A stretch of 64,000 bases of DNA, taken from JAVDCA01 sp963819385 (GTDB taxonomy: Bacteria; Pseudomonadota; Alphaproteobacteria; Rhizobiales; Xanthobacteraceae). Within the stretch, counting starts at the first letter, position 1. The number at the start of each line of letters is the position of its first letter. A program made the position numbers and the translations under genes. The stretch lies in NCBI GenBank assembly GCA_963819385.1, contig CAWFVV010000006.1, positions 2,356,001 through 2,420,000 on the forward strand, written 5' to 3'. Under the pieces are notes generated by a model. The model was not told the DNA's origin, made no database searches, and saw nothing but the letters and a program-made list of their open reading frames with translations. This document shows positions 17,243 to 26,650 of this stretch, in pieces.

Positions 17243-19135
17243 TCAGTGATGGCCGTCGTTGCCTTGACCGTTGTTGTTGCCTTGGCCGTTGTTGCCTTGC
17301 CCGTTGTCGTCGTCATCACCCTCGTGGTGGTTGTGGGAGACCACTGCGCCGGTCTGCTCGTCGAGGATCAGCTTGCGCGCCTCGCCGCCCTGGTTGAAGT
17401 CGAACATGTTCTCGATCGAGCCCGCGATGGCGTCGAACGAGCCGCCCGGCTGGATGCGCTCGCCCGACAGCCAGTTGTCCTCGATGAAGCGCAGGATCGA
17501 GGTCTGGTCGGTCAGCGTGTGGTCGACGAAGTTGTGCTTGGCGAACGGCGAGATCACCAGCAGCGGCTGGCGCGTGCCGTAGCCGCAGCGGCCCCAGGAC
17601 GGCTGGTTAAAGGCGCCGTTGAGCGGCGTCGACGGCGTCGGGCGCCCCTGCTGCAGGCCGTGATTGCAGACGCCGGGGGCATTGAGCACGTCGACGGCCG
17701 GATTGAGCGACGGGTTCACGATCGGCGGCATCTGGTGATCGTACCAGCCATCCGAGTCGTCATACGCGAGGATGATCGCGGTATCGCCCCAGAATTTGCT
17801 CTGCTGGAGCGCGTTGACCACCTTGATGACGAAGTGCTGCTCGTCGACCGGGTTCGAGTAGCCCGCATGGCCGTCTTGGAACGCCGGCGCCTTGAGGAAC
17901 GTCACCGACGGCAGGTTGCCGGCATTGAGCGCCGCGAAGAAGTCGTCGGTGTCGTACTGGTGGTTCGCCGGATCGGGCGTATGGGTGTTCGGGATGTCGC
18001 TGTGCCCGATCGCCGCCATCGAGCTCGGCCGCGCGTGCGTCGGGTTGCGCGTCGACGCGTAGTACTGGAACGGCGCGTGATGCGGGATGTAGTCGGTCGA
18101 CGACTACGGGAAGTTCGGCTGGGTCGGCAGCGTGAACCGCGCGCAGCCGGTGCTGCCGTTGGCGTTGACGGTCTTGAGGTTGAAGCCGCCCTCGAACCAG
18201 CCCCACGTGATGTTGCGCTGCGTTGAGCAGGTCGCCGATGTTGCGGCCCGCCATGGTGACCTGCTCGATCTCGGGTTCGAGCATACGTCGTCGATCGGAT
18301 CGGCGTCGCCGATCAGGGTGATGTTGCTCGAGACGTGGCTGGCGTCGCCGAACGCCTCGTGGGTCGTGTGCAGCAGATTGCCCTGGCCGTCCTGGACGCC
18401 GACCGTAGCGGCAAAACCGTTGCTCTGGCCGGAGATCAGGTTGATGGCGCCCGGCGACGACGGACCGAACTGGGTCGAGTAGCTGTTGTCGTTCATCGCA
18501 AAGTGCTGCGCATAGTTCCACAGCGCCGTGACGGTGTTGCCGTCGTAGAAGCCCATCACCAGGCCCTTGGTGGCGACGGCGGCCGGCGGCGGCAGCGGGC
18601 CGTTCGCGGCCGTGCCTCCGGCGGTGCCGGTCCAGGCCGGGAAGCCGTCGACGTGGCCGTTGTTGTAGGCGGCCTGCTCCGGCATGTCGTTGTGGCCCTG
18701 GTCCGCGGTCGACGCCTGGGCGGGCGAGAGCCGGAACGGATTGGCCGCGTCTGCGCCGTTCTGCCGCTGATTGTTGGGCGCGACGGGCGCCTGCGGATTG
18801 TCGTTCGGATTGTTGGTGAGCAGGTTCACGCCGGTGAGCCGCCGGAAGTCGTGGTCGACGTCGAGCGGCGTCAGCAGGTTGTTGTTGATCGGCGTGCGCC
18901 GCGATGCCCGGAAGGGCGTCTCGTGCGGATTGTTCTGCGCGTTCGGATATGTCGCGAAGTAATGGTCGTACGAAATGTTCTCGTTGAAGATGACGACCAG
19001 GTGCTTGATCGGGGTCTTGGTGGCGGCGTTGCCGTCACCATTGCCGGGTCCCCGATTCTGGTCGTCGGCAAGCGCCGTTGCTGTCGCGAGGGCAAACGCC
19101 GCCGCAAGACAACCAGATATGACTGGATGTTTCAT
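17243..19135 (-). pseudogene. Secreted phosphoesterase (AcpA/phospholipase C-like), disrupted
   Basis: An exported alkaline-phosphatase-fold phosphoesterase of about 630 residues. It has a signal peptide (MKHPVISGCLAAAFALATATALA), then the metal-site motif HLVVIFNENISYDHYFATYPNA, and later QFGPSSPGAINLISG, DYIPHHAPFQYYAST, FLKAPAFQDGHAGYSNPVDEQ and AYDDSDGWYDHQMPP, all typical of the AcpA/PLC phosphoesterase family. Three breaks are visible: two compensating frameshifts near 18278 and 18218 (repair gives VTMAGRNIGDLLNA then ITWGWFEGGF), and an in-frame TAG at 18104-18106 just before SSTDYIPHH. The protein ends in an Asp-rich stretch and GQGN repeats. The di-heme peroxidase gene lies just downstream. 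Confidence 0.75.
17259..17306. repeat. Three 15-bp coding microrepeats
   Basis: TTGCCTTGNCCGTTG occurs at 17259-17273, 17277-17291 and 17292-17306, encoding the repeated GQGN/NGQGN tail of the phosphoesterase on the minus strand. The irregular spacing and tiny units rule out CRISPR. The tract is prone to slippage. Confidence 0.7.
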
Positions 19136-19566
19136 TTATCGCTCCCGATGAACAAGCTGCGTGGTGGAGAGACCCACCATGATCTGACGTCGGGAGCCTT
19201 AGGACGCTTGTGTAACAATTGCGCAACGTTGCGCGTCAGTCGTGCGAGAACGTCGCATTTTTTCCACTGTGCTCATCCTCGCGGCGTAACATGGCAACAC
19301 TTCCGGTGACCGGGTACGGTGCCGGCCCGCGCGCTGATTCATCTGACGGTATCTCGGCAATGAAATGGCACGCGGCAATCCGCCGATATTCGTCGGCTTG
19401 AATGTGAAATACGGAATCCGGCAGATCGAAGCCTGCTGGAAAAAGAATTCTCGGCTGCGATCAATTGACGGAGCTTTTGATCTGCCGGCTCACGATGGAG
19501 CAAGCTGGGCGCTCTACCGACAACATAGGTATCAGCCGTTTTATTCCGACCGGCGCCGGAGCGAAT
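19136..19566. other. Intergenic stretch, nothing convincing
   Basis: 431 bases upstream of the phosphoesterase gene and downstream of a small minus-strand gene. The part at about 19136-19450 is less GC-rich than its surroundings and should hold the phosphoesterase promoter (minus strand). I see no reliable -35/-10 pair and no coding frame with family-like content. Confidence 0.45.
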
Positions 19567-19812
19567 TCAGCGCTCATCTTCCGTCGCGAGTCGCGGCGCG
19601 AGCAGGCGAATCAGGCGCGGCAGCCGCTCCTCCTCGCTGTCGTCCGCCATGCGCCGCCAGCGGCCGGCGGCGCGCTCGAAAATCTGCCGGGCGGCAGGAT
19701 CGCGCACGCGGCGGGCGAACTCGTCGCACTCGGCCGCCTTGCGCTGGCATCTTTCGAGATTGGACAGCACGCGAACGCTCCACGCCGCCGAGGGGCGGCG
19801 GTCCGCAGGCAC
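19567..19812 (-). CDS. Small helical protein of a rhizobial family
   Basis: About 67-81 residues. The core LERCQRKAAECDEFARRVRD followed by PAARQIFERAAGRWRRMADD resembles the many short Hyphomicrobiales proteins with a pattern like YRxxAxECxxLAxxxxDPxxRxxFxxLAxxWxxLA. These have no known function. The real start may be a GTG at 19770 (VLSNLERC) rather than the ATG at 19812, as homologues begin close to that point. It stands alone, upstream of the fused ligase gene on the opposite side. Confidence 0.6.
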   Translation of the reverse strand: MPADRRPSAAWSVRVLSNLERCQRKAAECDEFARRVRDPAARQIFERAAGRWRRMADDSEEERLPRLIRLLAPRLATEDER

Positions 19813-19842
19813 AACGTCCGGCGAGGGTCCTGGTTCCGGAGA

Positions 19843-22063
19843 TCACAAGATTGAAGGGTCGGGCGCAGGCTCGACCCGTCGGCTGCCGTCGACCAGGAGC
19901 AGCCCGCAGGCAAACCAGAAGGTGCGCTGGAAGAAGATGTCGTGCACGAGCCCCATGAGCACGAAGGCCGCGACGGCGATCAGCAGGCCGTGCGCATGCG
20001 CATCATTGCGCCGCCACGCCGCGATGCCGGCGGCCGCGAGACCCGCGATGAAGACCGCGTAGGCGGCGAGCCCCACGACCCCCATCTCGGCGAGGAACCA
20101 GATCGGCACGCTGTGGATGACGACGAGCGGCAGGCCCGCCGTCTCGCGCTCGAGCAGGAACGTGCCGAGGCCGCCGCCGAAGACAGGATGGCGCAACCAG
20201 GCCTCGAGGCCGAGCGCGGTCGACTGCCAGCGCAGCGCATCGGATTCGGCGGCATGCGGGCGAATCGCATGGGTGAGCGGCTCGACCAGGCTGCGATCGA
20301 TCGGGCCCCAGAACGCGATGCCGAGCACCACGAGCGCTGCGCCCACCGCCAACGCCGCCACGAGCGTGCGGGGCGTGACGAGGCGGCGCACCGGAACCCA
20401 ACGCAGCACCGACCCGAGCACGACGACGGCAAGCGCGCACAGGATGCCGGCGCGCGAGCGCGCGAGCGCCAGCGTGAGCAGAAGAACGCCGGCGCCGACG
20501 AGCGAGGACAGGGCGATTCCTGGCGACGGCTTCGCGCGCATGCCGACCAGGACCGCAAACGCCATCAGCAGCTGGAACGCGAAGGCGTTCGAGTTCTGCG
20601 CGTAGCCTTCGAGCTGTCCGCTCTTGGCGAAGAGATAGCCGAAGAAGTCGGGCGGCAGCGGCACAACGACGAGATCGACCGCATAGGCGACGAGCTGGAC
20701 GGCGCAGATCGCGAGCGCCGCGATCACGAAGGCCCGGGCAAGGATCGCGCGCCCGCGCTCGCCGGCGACCAGCACGACGAGGCCTGGGACGGCCGCGTAG
20801 CCGAGCAGGAAGAGGAAGCCGAGCATGCGGTTGAGCAGCGCCCAGGCGGAGAGCCCGGGGCCGAGCCACGCGACGACGAGGCCGAGCGCGAGCGCCGCGG
20901 CGAGCACGCCCGCGCCGCGCAGGACGAACCGCGGATAGAGCGGCAGGAAGCGATCGGTCCAGGCGAACACGGCGGCGAAGAACAGGGCCGTGATGGCGAC
21001 CGGATCGGCGGCGTTGACGGTGAGCTCGCCCGGACCGCTCGGCACGCGCAGCTGAAGATAGATGAGGCAGGCCGTGAGGATGCCGATCATCCACATGAGG
21101 ATCGGATCGGACGGCGCGAGCGCGAGCGCCATGCCGCCGGGCACCGGCGGCTTCGCGGCGCGCGGCGCCGCCGGGCGAAGCCAGGCATCGACCGCGACGG
21201 CGCCGCCCGCCGCAAGCGCGATCATGAGAACTCACGGCGCCGACCAGCACGGCGACCACCACGGCGGCCTCGCTCGGCACGCCGATGGCGCCCAGCGCAT
21301 AAAGTGCGCCGAACTCGCGCAGGCCCCAGCCGGCCCAGCTCACCGGCAGCCCCGCCGCGAACATCACGATGACGATCGCGGGGGCGAGCCGCGCCAGCGC
21401 GATGCCGGGCGCGAACTCGCGCACCAGCACGAGGTAGGCGCCGAACATCGCGAGATGCGCCGCGACGCTGATGGCAAGCGCGGGCGCCAGCCGCACGCTG
21501 GTGCGCAGCATGGCGCGGATCTGCGCGTAGCCGATCGCGGCCTCGAGGCCCGGAAGCCCCGCGACCGTGAGCACCGCGGCGGTCGCGATCGCGATCGAGG
21601 CGAAATAGGCGCCGCCCTCGTGTGCCTCGAAGCCGAACGAGCCGAACAGCACCAGCGCCGAGACCACGGCGCCGACGCCGATGGTCGCGATCGCGAGCAG
21701 GCGCTCGAGATAGGTCGCCGCGACGGTCGCGGTGAGCGGCACGCCGCTCCCCTGCAGCACCATGGCGCGGGTGAGGCTCTGGCCGATGATATTGAACAGG
21801 AACTGGCTCGCCAGATTACCGAGCGCAAACGCATAGGCCGCGCTGCGCCGCTGCAGCGTCACGCCCAAGGCGCCGAGCGTCGTGGTGAAGCGGAAGAAGA
21901 CGAGCAGGAAGTTGGCGGCCAGCAGAATGACGGCGAACGCGACGGGCGCCGGGCGCAGCGCGTGCAGGCTCGCGGCGAGCCGGGTGAAATCGACCGACAC
22001 GGCGACCAGGATGACCGCAAGGGCAGTCGCAATGCCGGTAACGATCGATTGCAGCCGGCTCAT
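19843..22063 (-). pseudogene. YbhN-like flippase domain fused to O-antigen ligase, one frameshift
   Basis: Reading from the ATG at 22063, residues 1-280 form a lysylphosphatidylglycerol-synthase transmembrane/YbhN-type domain (RFTTTLGALGVTLQRRSAAYAFALG, QSLTRAMVLQGSGVPLTATVAA, PVSWAGWGLREFGALYALG). Near 21226-21233 one base is missing. The next frame then runs without any stop through a hydrophobic linker into a complete ligase/polymerase domain (YAQNSNAFAFQLLMAFAVLV, RSRAGILCALAVVVLG, GLEAWLRHPVFGGGLGTFLL, VIHSVPIWFLAEMGVVGL, HDIFFQRTFWFACGLLLVDG). With one base restored this is a single protein of about 740 residues. Two overlapping genes are the alternative, but no stop separates the domains in the repaired frame. 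The predicted role is lipid-linked glycan handling at the inner membrane. Confidence 0.65.
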
Positions 22064-22143
22064 CGGCGTTTATCGTCCGCTCGACGGAGCCTCATCGCAC
22101 GACGGCGCGCGCAGAATGGCCGCGCCATCGATGCCGCAGGACG

Positions 22144-22731
22144 TCACCGCGACGTCTGCTCTTCGTCGAGGTCCACATTGCTGCTGACGCGCGGCGCATC
22201 GGGAGACTGGACGCTCCCGGTGAGGACCGCAGGCTGGACCGGGACGACCGGCGGCGACGCGCGGGCGGCGCGCGGCTGGGCCGCGGCGGCGCCGGCGGCC
22301 TCTTCGTCCAGATCGACATTGCTGCTCACCCGGTGGCCAGCGTTCGTCACCATGACGACCGCACTCGTGGCCGGCGCACTCGCGTGGGCAGCCGATGCAG
22401 CGCCGAAGACGTCGAGGTCGACGCCCGTGGCGGTCTGATGGATCACGTGATCGTAGCCGTCGAGGACGCGCGCCAGCACGCGCGGCAGCGAGCCCGAATA
22501 GGTGCCGGTCACGGTGCGCGTAAGCGCGTCCGAGGTGTGCAACCGCAGCGGCCGCACGGCGCGCAAGGCATCGAGCACCTGGCGCAGGGTCGCGTCATGC
22601 GCCTCGACCGTCAGCCGGCCGCCGCCCGCCTCGCTGACGCGAACCTCGGCCGGCGCCGCCGCGGCGCAGAAGGCCGCGACGACGAGAAGCGCGAATGCGC
22701 CGCGCAAGCAACCAACGACCCGAACCGACAT
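22144..22731 (-). CDS. Exported STN-domain protein with duplicated acidic motif
   Basis: 195 residues from an ATG at 22731. A signal peptide (GCLRGAFALLVVAAFCAAAAPA) is followed by an STN-like fold, the short domain found at the N-terminus of secretins and TonB receptors: LTVEAHDATLRQVLDALRAV, LTRTVTGTYSGSLPRVLARVL. The C-terminal half is low-complexity Ala/Pro-rich and carries RVSSNVDLDEE twice, at about residues 134-144 and 178-188. It lies 79 bases downstream of gspN and probably belongs to the type II secretion operon. It could be an accessory assembly factor or a secretin-interacting protein. No homologue is recognised. Confidence 0.65.
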   Translation of the reverse strand: MSVRVVGCLRGAFALLVVAAFCAAAAPAEVRVSEAGGGRLTVEAHDATLRQVLDALRAVRPLRLHTSDALTRTVTGTYSGSLPRVLARVLDGYDHVIHQTATGVDLDVFGAASAAHASAPATSAVVMVTNAGHRVSSNVDLDEEAAGAAAAQPRAARASPPVVPVQPAVLTGSVQSPDAPRVSSNVDLDEEQTSR

Positions 22732-22810
22732 GATAGTACCCACGGCTGACCGGACATCCCGCGCACGTTCCTCAGGTGTCAGTAGCACAGACTTGCCGTC
22801 TATTCGCCGA

Positions 22811-23365
22811 CTATTTTCCGTCTAACGACGGCAATACCAGGGTGGCGGTTTCACTGTCGTTCTGCAGCGTCACCTCGCGCGCGCCGACCGTGCGCAAGAC
22901 CCAGCCCTCGTGTCCCTCGCCGGTGCGCAGGCGAACGATCGTCTGTGTCGTCTGATCGACGAAGACCGCGATGCCTTCAGCGCCCGCGACGGTGCCGACG
23001 AGCGACATCCTCGGCCGCTGCGAGCCGGCCGCGCGCGGCGGCGCAGGCCGCGCCTGCACGACCGGACGCGCCGCGACCGGCGGCGCCGGAGGCCGGCGCG
23101 AGGCCGAGAAGATCGGCCGCTCGCGGGTGGCCGTCAAAGCGCTGAGCGGCACCGCCCACAACGGATTGCCCGCCTGAACCGCCGCGGCTGCGGCCGGCGG
23201 CGGCTGCCGGTCGAGATCGAGCGCCGGAGGGCGTGGAACCGCGCGCAGATCGGGCGCGACCGCCTGATCGGTCGCGGCCGTGAGGCGTGCGGGCCAGGCG
23301 AGCGCCACGGCGGCAAGCGCGAGGGCGAGCATGGTTCCGACGCGGATCACTTCGTGCTCCGCCAT
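22811..23365 (-). CDS. gspN: Type II secretion protein N/C-like (inner-membrane HR-domain protein)
   Basis: 184 residues starting at an ATG (23365) that overlaps the end of gspM by 19 bases. There is one N-terminal membrane segment (VGTMLALALAAVALAWPARL), then a proline-rich linker with NPLWAVPLSALTATRERPIFSASRRPP, typical of rhizobial GspN. A small beta domain follows (RMSLVGTVAGAEGIAVFVDQ and GWVLRTVGAREVTLQND) that resembles the GspC homology region. It probably plays the GspC role, linking the inner-membrane platform to the secretin GspD. The last gsp gene of the minus-strand operon. Confidence 0.75.
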   Translation of the reverse strand: MAEHEVIRVGTMLALALAAVALAWPARLTAATDQAVAPDLRAVPRPPALDLDRQPPPAAAAAVQAGNPLWAVPLSALTATRERPIFSASRRPPAPPVAARPVVQARPAPPRAAGSQRPRMSLVGTVAGAEGIAVFVDQTTQTIVRLRTGEGHEGWVLRTVGAREVTLQNDSETATLVLPSLDGK

Positions 23366-23910
23366 TGGCCCGACACGCCGAGCACGACGCGCAGACGCCC
23401 GCCCTCGCCGCGCGTCACCGTATCGGGCGCCTGCACGACGAGCTGGTCGACGAACAGGTAGGGCATGCCGGCCTCGAGGTCGTAGAGCAGCTTCTGCAGG
23501 TCGGCCTGCGTCAGCTCGCAGCTCGCCACCAGGCTGACCATCCCGGCTTTCGTCGGCGCGTCCTGCACGTCCACCTGCGAGGAGAGCACGTTGCCGCCGA
23601 CCTGCGTGACGGCGCCGGCGACCCGCTGCAACAGCGCAGCGCCGGCGAGCGTCACGGTCTGCCCTTCGAGGAACGGCGAGCCTTGCGGCGCCTGCCTTGC
23701 CGCCGCGGCGGACGCCGCCGCCGTCGGCCGCCCACGATCGAGCTGCGCGAGCAGCGCTTCCGAGTCCGCCACGGCCTGGCGGCGATCGAGGATATCGGCC
23801 GACGCGAACCAAGCGGTGCACAGCAGGACGAGCACGAGCGCGAAATAGGCGATCGCCGTGAGGGCGGGGAAGCGTGCGAGCAGGCGGTCGGACCGGAGAT
23901 CCATGGTCAT
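23347..23910 (-). CDS. gspM: Type II secretion protein M
   Basis: 187 residues: a cytoplasmic start, one membrane helix (ALTAIAYFALVLVLLCTAWFA), a coiled-coil-like segment (ILDRRQAVADSEALLAQLDR), then a ferredoxin-like domain ending LVVQAPDTVTRGEGGRLRVVLGVSGQW, as in the GspM_b group. It pairs with GspL in the inner-membrane platform. The ATG overlaps the gspL stop (ATGA). Confidence 0.82.
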   Translation of the reverse strand: MTMDLRSDRLLARFPALTAIAYFALVLVLLCTAWFASADILDRRQAVADSEALLAQLDRGRPTAAASAAAARQAPQGSPFLEGQTVTLAGAALLQRVAGAVTQVGGNVLSSQVDVQDAPTKAGMVSLVASCELTQADLQKLLYDLEAGMPYLFVDQLVVQAPDTVTRGEGGRLRVVLGVSGQWRSTK

Positions 23911-24980
23911 GACCGCGGCGTGTTGACGGGCTCGACGTGAGCCTCGATGTGGAAGCGGTCGCCCGGATCGGTCGGCGCGCGGGTCGTGGGCGCGAAAAAC
24001 GTCGCCCGGGTGAAATGCGGCGAGTGCTCGATCAGCCGGATCAGGCCGGGCGCGTCGCGCGTCACGCCGACGATCTGGAGCTTGTTGCCCTCGACGTGCA
24101 GCTCGGTCACGTAGGTATCGTCGGGCAGGATTTCGGAAAGAGCCTCGAGCACGATCACGGTCGCGGGCGTCTCGTGCTTGCGCCGATCGAGCAACGCGGT
24201 TGCATCGCGCGCAATCACGTTCTGCCCGCCGCGCAGCTGGATGCGGCGCGCATTGATGCTGCGCGCGAGATCGCTCTGGCGCGCCTCGAGACTGCCGCCG
24301 ATCACGAAGTCGGCGGCGAGCGCGACGCTCGCGGCGGCGGCGGCAACGAGCAGGACGACCAGCAGGATGCGGCTCACCCGCCGCGGATCGAGCAGGCCGC
24401 GGACGCTCTGGTCATAGACCTTGATGCTGGCTGCGGCCGCCGGACTGTCGGCGGGCGCGGTCAGCACCACAATCGAGGCGGCGCCTAATGCGGAAAGGGC
24501 CTGCAGGATCGGCCGCACCACGGTGCGCGCGGTCGCCGCAACCATGACGGAGATTCGCTCGTTGGCGATGTCGGTGGGGCGGCCCCACCCGAACACCGCG
24601 TCGCCGGCCGCCCACGGGGTGAGCCGATCGATCTGCGCGCGGACGATGCCGTCGAGGAATTCGATCGCCCGCCGGGGCAATTCAAGCGGGCGAAAGATGA
24701 AGCGGGACGGGCGCAGCACGACCTCGACGCGATTGCCGCGAATGGACTTGGCCACGCTCTCCGGAAACTCGGGCACGGCCGCCGTGCCGTCGAGCCGCAG
24801 GCGCACGGGCGCGGACGACACCTCCTTGGGCAGACGCAGCGTGAAGCCCGATCCGTCATCGTCCTCGACGAGGCGCACCACGCGCGGCGACACGAACCGT
24901 CCGATGGTCGCGACCATGAACGCCGCCACCGCGTCGAGCCAGCGGAGGACGAACCCCGCGATGTTCCGCAACACGCCCAT
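23907..24980 (-). CDS. gspL: Type II secretion protein L (PilN-like)
   Basis: 357 residues. The N-terminal cytoplasmic part (RPLELPRRAIEFLDGIVRAQ, then DRLTPWAAGDAVFGW) is typical of alphaproteobacterial GspL. A membrane segment follows near residue 205-230 (ILLVVLLVAAAAASVALAADF), then a PilN-like periplasmic domain (SEILPDDTYVTELHVEGNKL, GLIRLIEHSPHFTRATFFAP). GspL anchors the GspE ATPase to the membrane. A 36-base gap carrying a palindrome half-site separates it from gspK upstream. Confidence 0.82.
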   Translation of the reverse strand: MGVLRNIAGFVLRWLDAVAAFMVATIGRFVSPRVVRLVEDDDGSGFTLRLPKEVSSAPVRLRLDGTAAVPEFPESVAKSIRGNRVEVVLRPSRFIFRPLELPRRAIEFLDGIVRAQIDRLTPWAAGDAVFGWGRPTDIANERISVMVAATARTVVRPILQALSALGAASIVVLTAPADSPAAAASIKVYDQSVRGLLDPRRVSRILLVVLLVAAAAASVALAADFVIGGSLEARQSDLARSINARRIQLRGGQNVIARDATALLDRRKHETPATVIVLEALSEILPDDTYVTELHVEGNKLQIVGVTRDAPGLIRLIEHSPHFTRATFFAPTTRAPTDPGDRFHIEAHVEPVNTPRS

Positions 24981-25000
24981 GGTACTCCGTCCGACGCTCT

Positions 25001-25019
25001 TTCGCCGGGATATGCGCTA
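25001..25019. repeat. TTCGCCGGGATATGCGCTA repeat, half-site at the gspK end
   Basis: A 19-base copy of the sequence found twice between gspH and gspI and, diverged, between gspF and gspG. Its final CTA is the TAG stop of gspK on the minus strand. Confidence 0.7.
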
Positions 25020-25937
25020 CCCGCCCGCGGGCGCGATCTGATCGAAGTCGTCGCGCCAGGACAGTATACGATAAGGCTCCGCGTCGTCATCACCGAGCAG
25101 AATGACGACGTCGGCGTTGGCGCGCGATCCATCCTCGAAGCGAACGCCGACCGACACCCGCACGGCGGCGCCGGTCGTGATCGAGGCCCCCTCGCGCGCG
25201 GGCCCGAGCGCCGCGAGCACGGCCTGCGGGTCTGGCGCAGCCGTCCGACGCGCCGCCAGCACGGCATTGACCTGCTCGGGCGTGACGCCCGGCAGCGCGG
25301 CGAGGACGAGGGGCGGCGCCGCGAGCACGTTGACCTGCGCCGACCCGTTGAACACCGTCAGGTAGGGAAGCGCGCGCTCGACCAGCGCGGGCGGCAGGCC
25401 GAGCACGAGCCACAGTTCGGCGACATCCTGGAACGGCGCGCCGCGCGGCGCGTAGGCGATGCCCGCCGTCCGGTAGGCCGCGGCTTCCGCGTCGTCCCCA
25501 CCGGTCTGCGGCGGCGGGCTGCGCCAGGCGATCACGTGATCCGCATAGCGCTCGGCGTCCGCCGGACGCGCGCCGAGCGCGGTGAACAAGCTCGTGAGCA
25601 GCGGCTTGGGCGCGGCATTGAGATCGATGCGCCCCGTCTCGGACTGGAAGGCGGCGAGCACGCGGGCGCGGCCGAGGCGGAAGTCGAACTGTCCGGTCGC
25701 CGGCCGGTTCTCCTTGGCAATGGCGGAGAGCTGATAGGCGGTCAATTCGAGCGCGGCCGTGAACAGCGCCTGCGCCCTCACCTGCCGGTCGCTCGATCCG
25801 ACCGCGTCCGCGGTGCGCACCACGTAGACGGCGTAGATCGAGGCGAGCGTCGCGAGCGCGAGCAGGATCCACAGCACCGCGACGAGGATGAAGCCGCGCT
25901 CGCGCGTACCCCGACGATGTTCGCCCGCGCCCATCAT
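25017..25937 (-). CDS. gspK: Type II secretion minor pseudopilin K
   Basis: 306 residues with a prepilin leader (RGTRERG-FILVAVLWILL) and the long globular domain unique to GspK: TGRIDLNAAPKPLLTSLFTALG, PRGAPFQDVAELWLVLGL, TVFNGSAQVNVLAAPPLVLAAL. It caps the pseudopilus tip together with GspI and GspJ. Its ATG overlaps the gspJ stop (ATGA), and its stop lies in a dispersed repeat. Confidence 0.87.
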   Translation of the reverse strand: MMGAGEHRRGTRERGFILVAVLWILLALATLASIYAVYVVRTADAVGSSDRQVRAQALFTAALELTAYQLSAIAKENRPATGQFDFRLGRARVLAAFQSETGRIDLNAAPKPLLTSLFTALGARPADAERYADHVIAWRSPPPQTGGDDAEAAAYRTAGIAYAPRGAPFQDVAELWLVLGLPPALVERALPYLTVFNGSAQVNVLAAPPLVLAALPGVTPEQVNAVLAARRTAAPDPQAVLAALGPAREGASITTGAAVRVSVGVRFEDGSRANADVVILLGDDDAEPYRILSWRDDFDQIAPAGG

Positions 25938-26650
25938 TGCCCCGGATTAGGCGGCGTCGCGGCAGCGGCCGCCGGCGGGGACGCGGACGCGTTGGGGCAA
26001 TTGCTGGCGCGCGGATTGATGCATTCGGCGGCAAGCTCCACGTGGATCGTCGCGACGCTCGACGCCGGGAGCGTCCGGCCGCTCACGGCGTCGCGCAGCG
26101 TGACCCGCACGGCGCGCGGCAGCCGTTCGGCGCCGCGCCAGGTCGGCTGCCAGACGTGGTCCGGCCCCGCATAGGCAAAGACGACGCGAAGCGGCGAGCG
26201 CACGAGCACGACCGGCTCGGTGAACTTGAGGCGTGATATCACGCCGGCGTCGGGCACGAGCGGAACGAACGGCGCGGTCGCACGCGCGAGCACCGGTCCG
26301 CGCTCGCTCGCGATCTCGGCGAGGCGCACGATCTCGAGGCCGGGCTGCGAGCTCGGCCCCACCGCGCCGCGCACGAAGGTGATGCCGAGCTCCGTTCCGT
26401 CGAAGATCGGGAGTTTCACCTTGGCGTTGGGCGAGATGAATTGCGCCGCCGCGATGTCGGCCGTGATGCGGTCGATGCCGAAGGCGAGCTGCTCGGCCCG
26501 CTGCACGCGGGCAAACCCGTGATTCCAGCTCGGTAGCCACTGACCCGTGATGGTGGCGAGTGCCGCAATGACCATGAGGAACAGCGCCGTCGCGGCGAGC
26601 GTCTCGATCAGCGTGAACCCGGCCTCGGGATCATTGCGGCCGCGCATCAT
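25934..26650 (-). CDS. gspJ: Type II secretion minor pseudopilin J
   Basis: 238 residues. The prepilin cleavage site is DPEAG-FTLIETLAATALFLMVIAAL, and the globular part contains LGITFVRGAVG and LRVVFAYAGPDHVWQP. The ATG at 26650 overlaps the gspI stop (ATGA). A longer frame reaching 26740 exists but has no leader-like features. A Pro/Ala-rich tail ends the protein. Confidence 0.83.
   Translation of the reverse strand: MMRGRNDPEAGFTLIETLAATALFLMVIAALATITGQWLPSWNHGFARVQRAEQLAFGIDRITADIAAAQFISPNAKVKLPIFDGTELGITFVRGAVGPSSQPGLEIVRLAEIASERGPVLARATAPFVPLVPDAGVISRLKFTEPVVLVRSPLRVVFAYAGPDHVWQPTWRGAERLPRAVRVTLRDAVSGRTLPASSVATIHVELAAECINPRASNCPNASASPPAAAAATPPNPGQ

Noticed and set aside
17259..17306. 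Possible CRISPR or minisatellite
   Set aside because: Only three 15-bp units with unequal spacing, all inside a coding low-complexity tail; no cas genes.
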